From JARRNO01 sp037384885 (GTDB lineage: Bacteria > Acidobacteriota > UBA4820 > DSQY01), in NCBI GenBank assembly GCA_037384885.1, contig JARRNO010000222.1, positions 1 to 5,881 of the forward strand: DNA of 5,881 bases, read 5' to 3'. The notes below the pieces were generated by a model that worked only from the letters and a program-made list of their open reading frames with translations, was not told the DNA's origin and ran no database searches. Below, in pieces: positions 5,560 through 5,881 of this stretch (positions within the stretch are counted from its first letter, which is position 1; every line of letters starts with the position of its first letter). The translations under genes and the position numbers were made by a program.

Positions 5560-5591
5560 TTAGTCACCCAGTCACGTAGTCACCCAGTTAC
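5560..5591 (-). repeat. Octamer array, right copy (4 units, inverted)
   Basis: On the plus strand the units are TTAGTCAC, CCAGTCAC, GTAGTCAC and CCAGTTAC. Read on the minus strand they are GTGACTRR-like octamers matching the left array. The two arrays face each other across about 460 bases holding the hairpin modules. Confidence 0.8.
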
Positions 5592-5594
5592 GGG

Positions 5595-5658
5595 TTCCTC
5601 GCCGACGGATGCCCACTGCTGCGCAGCGAACGCCGCGATTCGAATTGTCGGCGGGGAA
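5595..5658. repeat. 64-base stem-loop with 12-bp basal stem
   Basis: TTCCTCGCCGAC (5595-5606) pairs with GTCGGCGGGGAA (5647-5658), 11 Watson-Crick pairs and one T-G. The interior contains the small palindrome GCTGCGCAGC. It lies ten bases beyond the 3' end of the tRNA fragment on the minus strand. Confidence 0.6.
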
Positions 5659-5668
5659 TGAGAAAAGA

Positions 5669-5690
5669 TGGTGCCGAAGGGGGGACTCGA
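5669..5690 (-). pseudogene. 3'-end fragment of a tRNA gene, tRNA-Leu-like (possible att core)
   Basis: The 22 minus-strand bases match the end of a tRNA in exact geometry: six T-loop bases TCGAGT, five bases CCCCC of the T-stem 3' side, seven acceptor bases CTTCGGC, discriminator A, then CCA. An acceptor ending CTTCGGC implies a 5' end GCCGAAG, which with A73 is typical of tRNA-Leu. Past 5690 the match stops at once: no T-stem 5' strand, anticodon arm or GCCGAAG follows within 100 bases, so this is a fragment and not a tRNA gene. tRNA 3' ends broken in the T-loop are usual attachment cores of tyrosine-recombinase elements. By orientation, the element would lie to the right of 5690. No integrase is in view. 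Confidence 0.65.
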
Positions 5691-5712
5691 TGCTTGTTGA
5701 CCTAGAAGCCTC

Positions 5713-5727
5713 GGGGCCAGAGGCCCC
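5713..5727. repeat. Hairpin GGGGCC-aga-GGCCCC
   Basis: A perfect 6-bp GC stem with a three-base loop, on the presumed element side of the tRNA fragment. It has no T-run on either side. Confidence 0.6.
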
Positions 5728-5787
5728 TGCGTTTCAAGGTGCACAACGCATCCCGGGGCGGGTCCCCTTCCTCGGTTTCTACCATCC

Positions 5788-5807
5788 GCCGCCAAGCAGT
5801 TGGCGGC
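5788..5807. repeat. Hairpin GCCGCCAA-gcag-TTGGCGGC
   Basis: A perfect 8-bp stem with a four-base loop. The flanking GGTTTC (5774-5779) and GAAACC (5815-5820) could extend it as an outer stem with internal loops. No function can be assigned. Confidence 0.6.
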
Positions 5808-5839
5808 AAATGTTGAAACCTACGGACACTGCCCCGCCC

Positions 5840-5862
5840 TTCGAGTCCCGGTGGGACTCGAA
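5840..5862. repeat. Palindrome built from two opposed tRNA T-loop (B-box-like) strings
   Basis: Arms TTCGAGTCCC and GGGACTCGAA flank GGT. On the minus strand, 5850-5868 resembles a tRNA T-arm (GGCGGG, loop TTCGAGT, CCCACC) with one C-A mismatch. No CCA or sensible acceptor follows, and the 5' part would lie beyond the window, so a tRNA cannot be claimed. Confidence 0.55.
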
Positions 5863-5881
5863 CCCGCCACGGGGCGCGCCG

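Larger units (their letters stand above)
4997..5881. other. Gene-free repeat mosaic
   Basis: I find no credible gene in these 885 bases. Open frames here translate REP-like hairpins and tandem repeats, have no clear ribosome binding sites, and resemble no family I know. The stretch instead carries short tandem arrays, inverted octamer arrays, REP-like and other stem-loops, and a tRNA 3'-end fragment, each listed separately. No hairpin followed by a T-run is visible just after rfaE2, so a standard intrinsic terminator for the operon is not evident. Confidence 0.75.

Noticed and set aside
5058..5591. CRISPR array or integron attC cluster
   Set aside because: Repeats are 7-8 bp tandem units or 96-bp modules, not 25-40 bp repeats with unique spacers. 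I see no attC-type GTTRRRY/RYYYAAC ends and no cas or integrase gene.
5090..5661. Open frames of 60-110 codons in several frames
   Set aside because: They overlap one another, translate the repeat units, lack clear ribosome binding sites and match no family I recognise.
5669..5760. A complete tRNA-Leu gene on the minus strand
   Set aside because: The T-stem 5' side, anticodon arm and the required GCCGAAG 5' end are absent. Only the last 22 bases fit.

Overview
The window reads as a Gram-negative, GC-rich bacterial chromosome segment. Three genes concern lipid A and four or five concern LPS supply (lpxB, an LpxL-type acyltransferase, and ADP-heptose genes), so the cell makes an outer membrane with heptose-containing LPS. 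The L28 tail, the separate heptose kinase and nucleotidyltransferase genes, and the intergenic repeat types fit the former Deltaproteobacteria (Desulfobacterota-like) or a related lineage. That placement is inference with low confidence.

Layout. Bases 1-141 hold the last codons of ribosomal protein L28 (rpmB, plus strand), but the first 59 bases are an exact copy of 831-889 inside lpxB, so the left edge is a chimeric or rearranged junction. lpxB runs on the minus strand (128-1276). A 207-base divergent spacer follows, with a possible extended -10 promoter for the rightward cluster tmk (1484-2113), lpxL-type acyltransferase (2100-2876), gmhB (2896-3501), heptose-7-phosphate kinase (3498-4508) and heptose-1-phosphate nucleotidyltransferase (4505-4996). 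All junctions are overlaps except one 19-base gap, so this is almost certainly one translationally coupled operon.

How the genes work together. The kinase makes heptose 1,7-bisphosphate, GmhB removes the 7-phosphate, and the nucleotidyltransferase adds AMP. This gives ADP-D-glycero-D-manno-heptose for the LPS inner core. LpxB makes the lipid A disaccharide and the LpxL-like enzyme would add a secondary acyl chain. The acyltransferase lacks about 40-45 conserved central residues in frame, so it may be inactive or misassembled. tmk is a housekeeping dTMP kinase riding in the same operon.

The right end (4997-5881) has no credible gene. It is a mosaic of small repeats: an 8-bp tandem pair, two octamer arrays in inverted orientation, a REP-like hairpin, two 96-base modules whose hairpins keep pairing despite sequence change, a heptamer array, and several other stem-loops. 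At 5669-5690 (minus strand) lies an exact 3'-terminal tRNA fragment with tRNA-Leu features. It looks like the scar of an integrative element lying to the right. I see no complete new biological system. The most interesting signals are this repeat/att region, the truncated acyltransferase and the left-edge junction.
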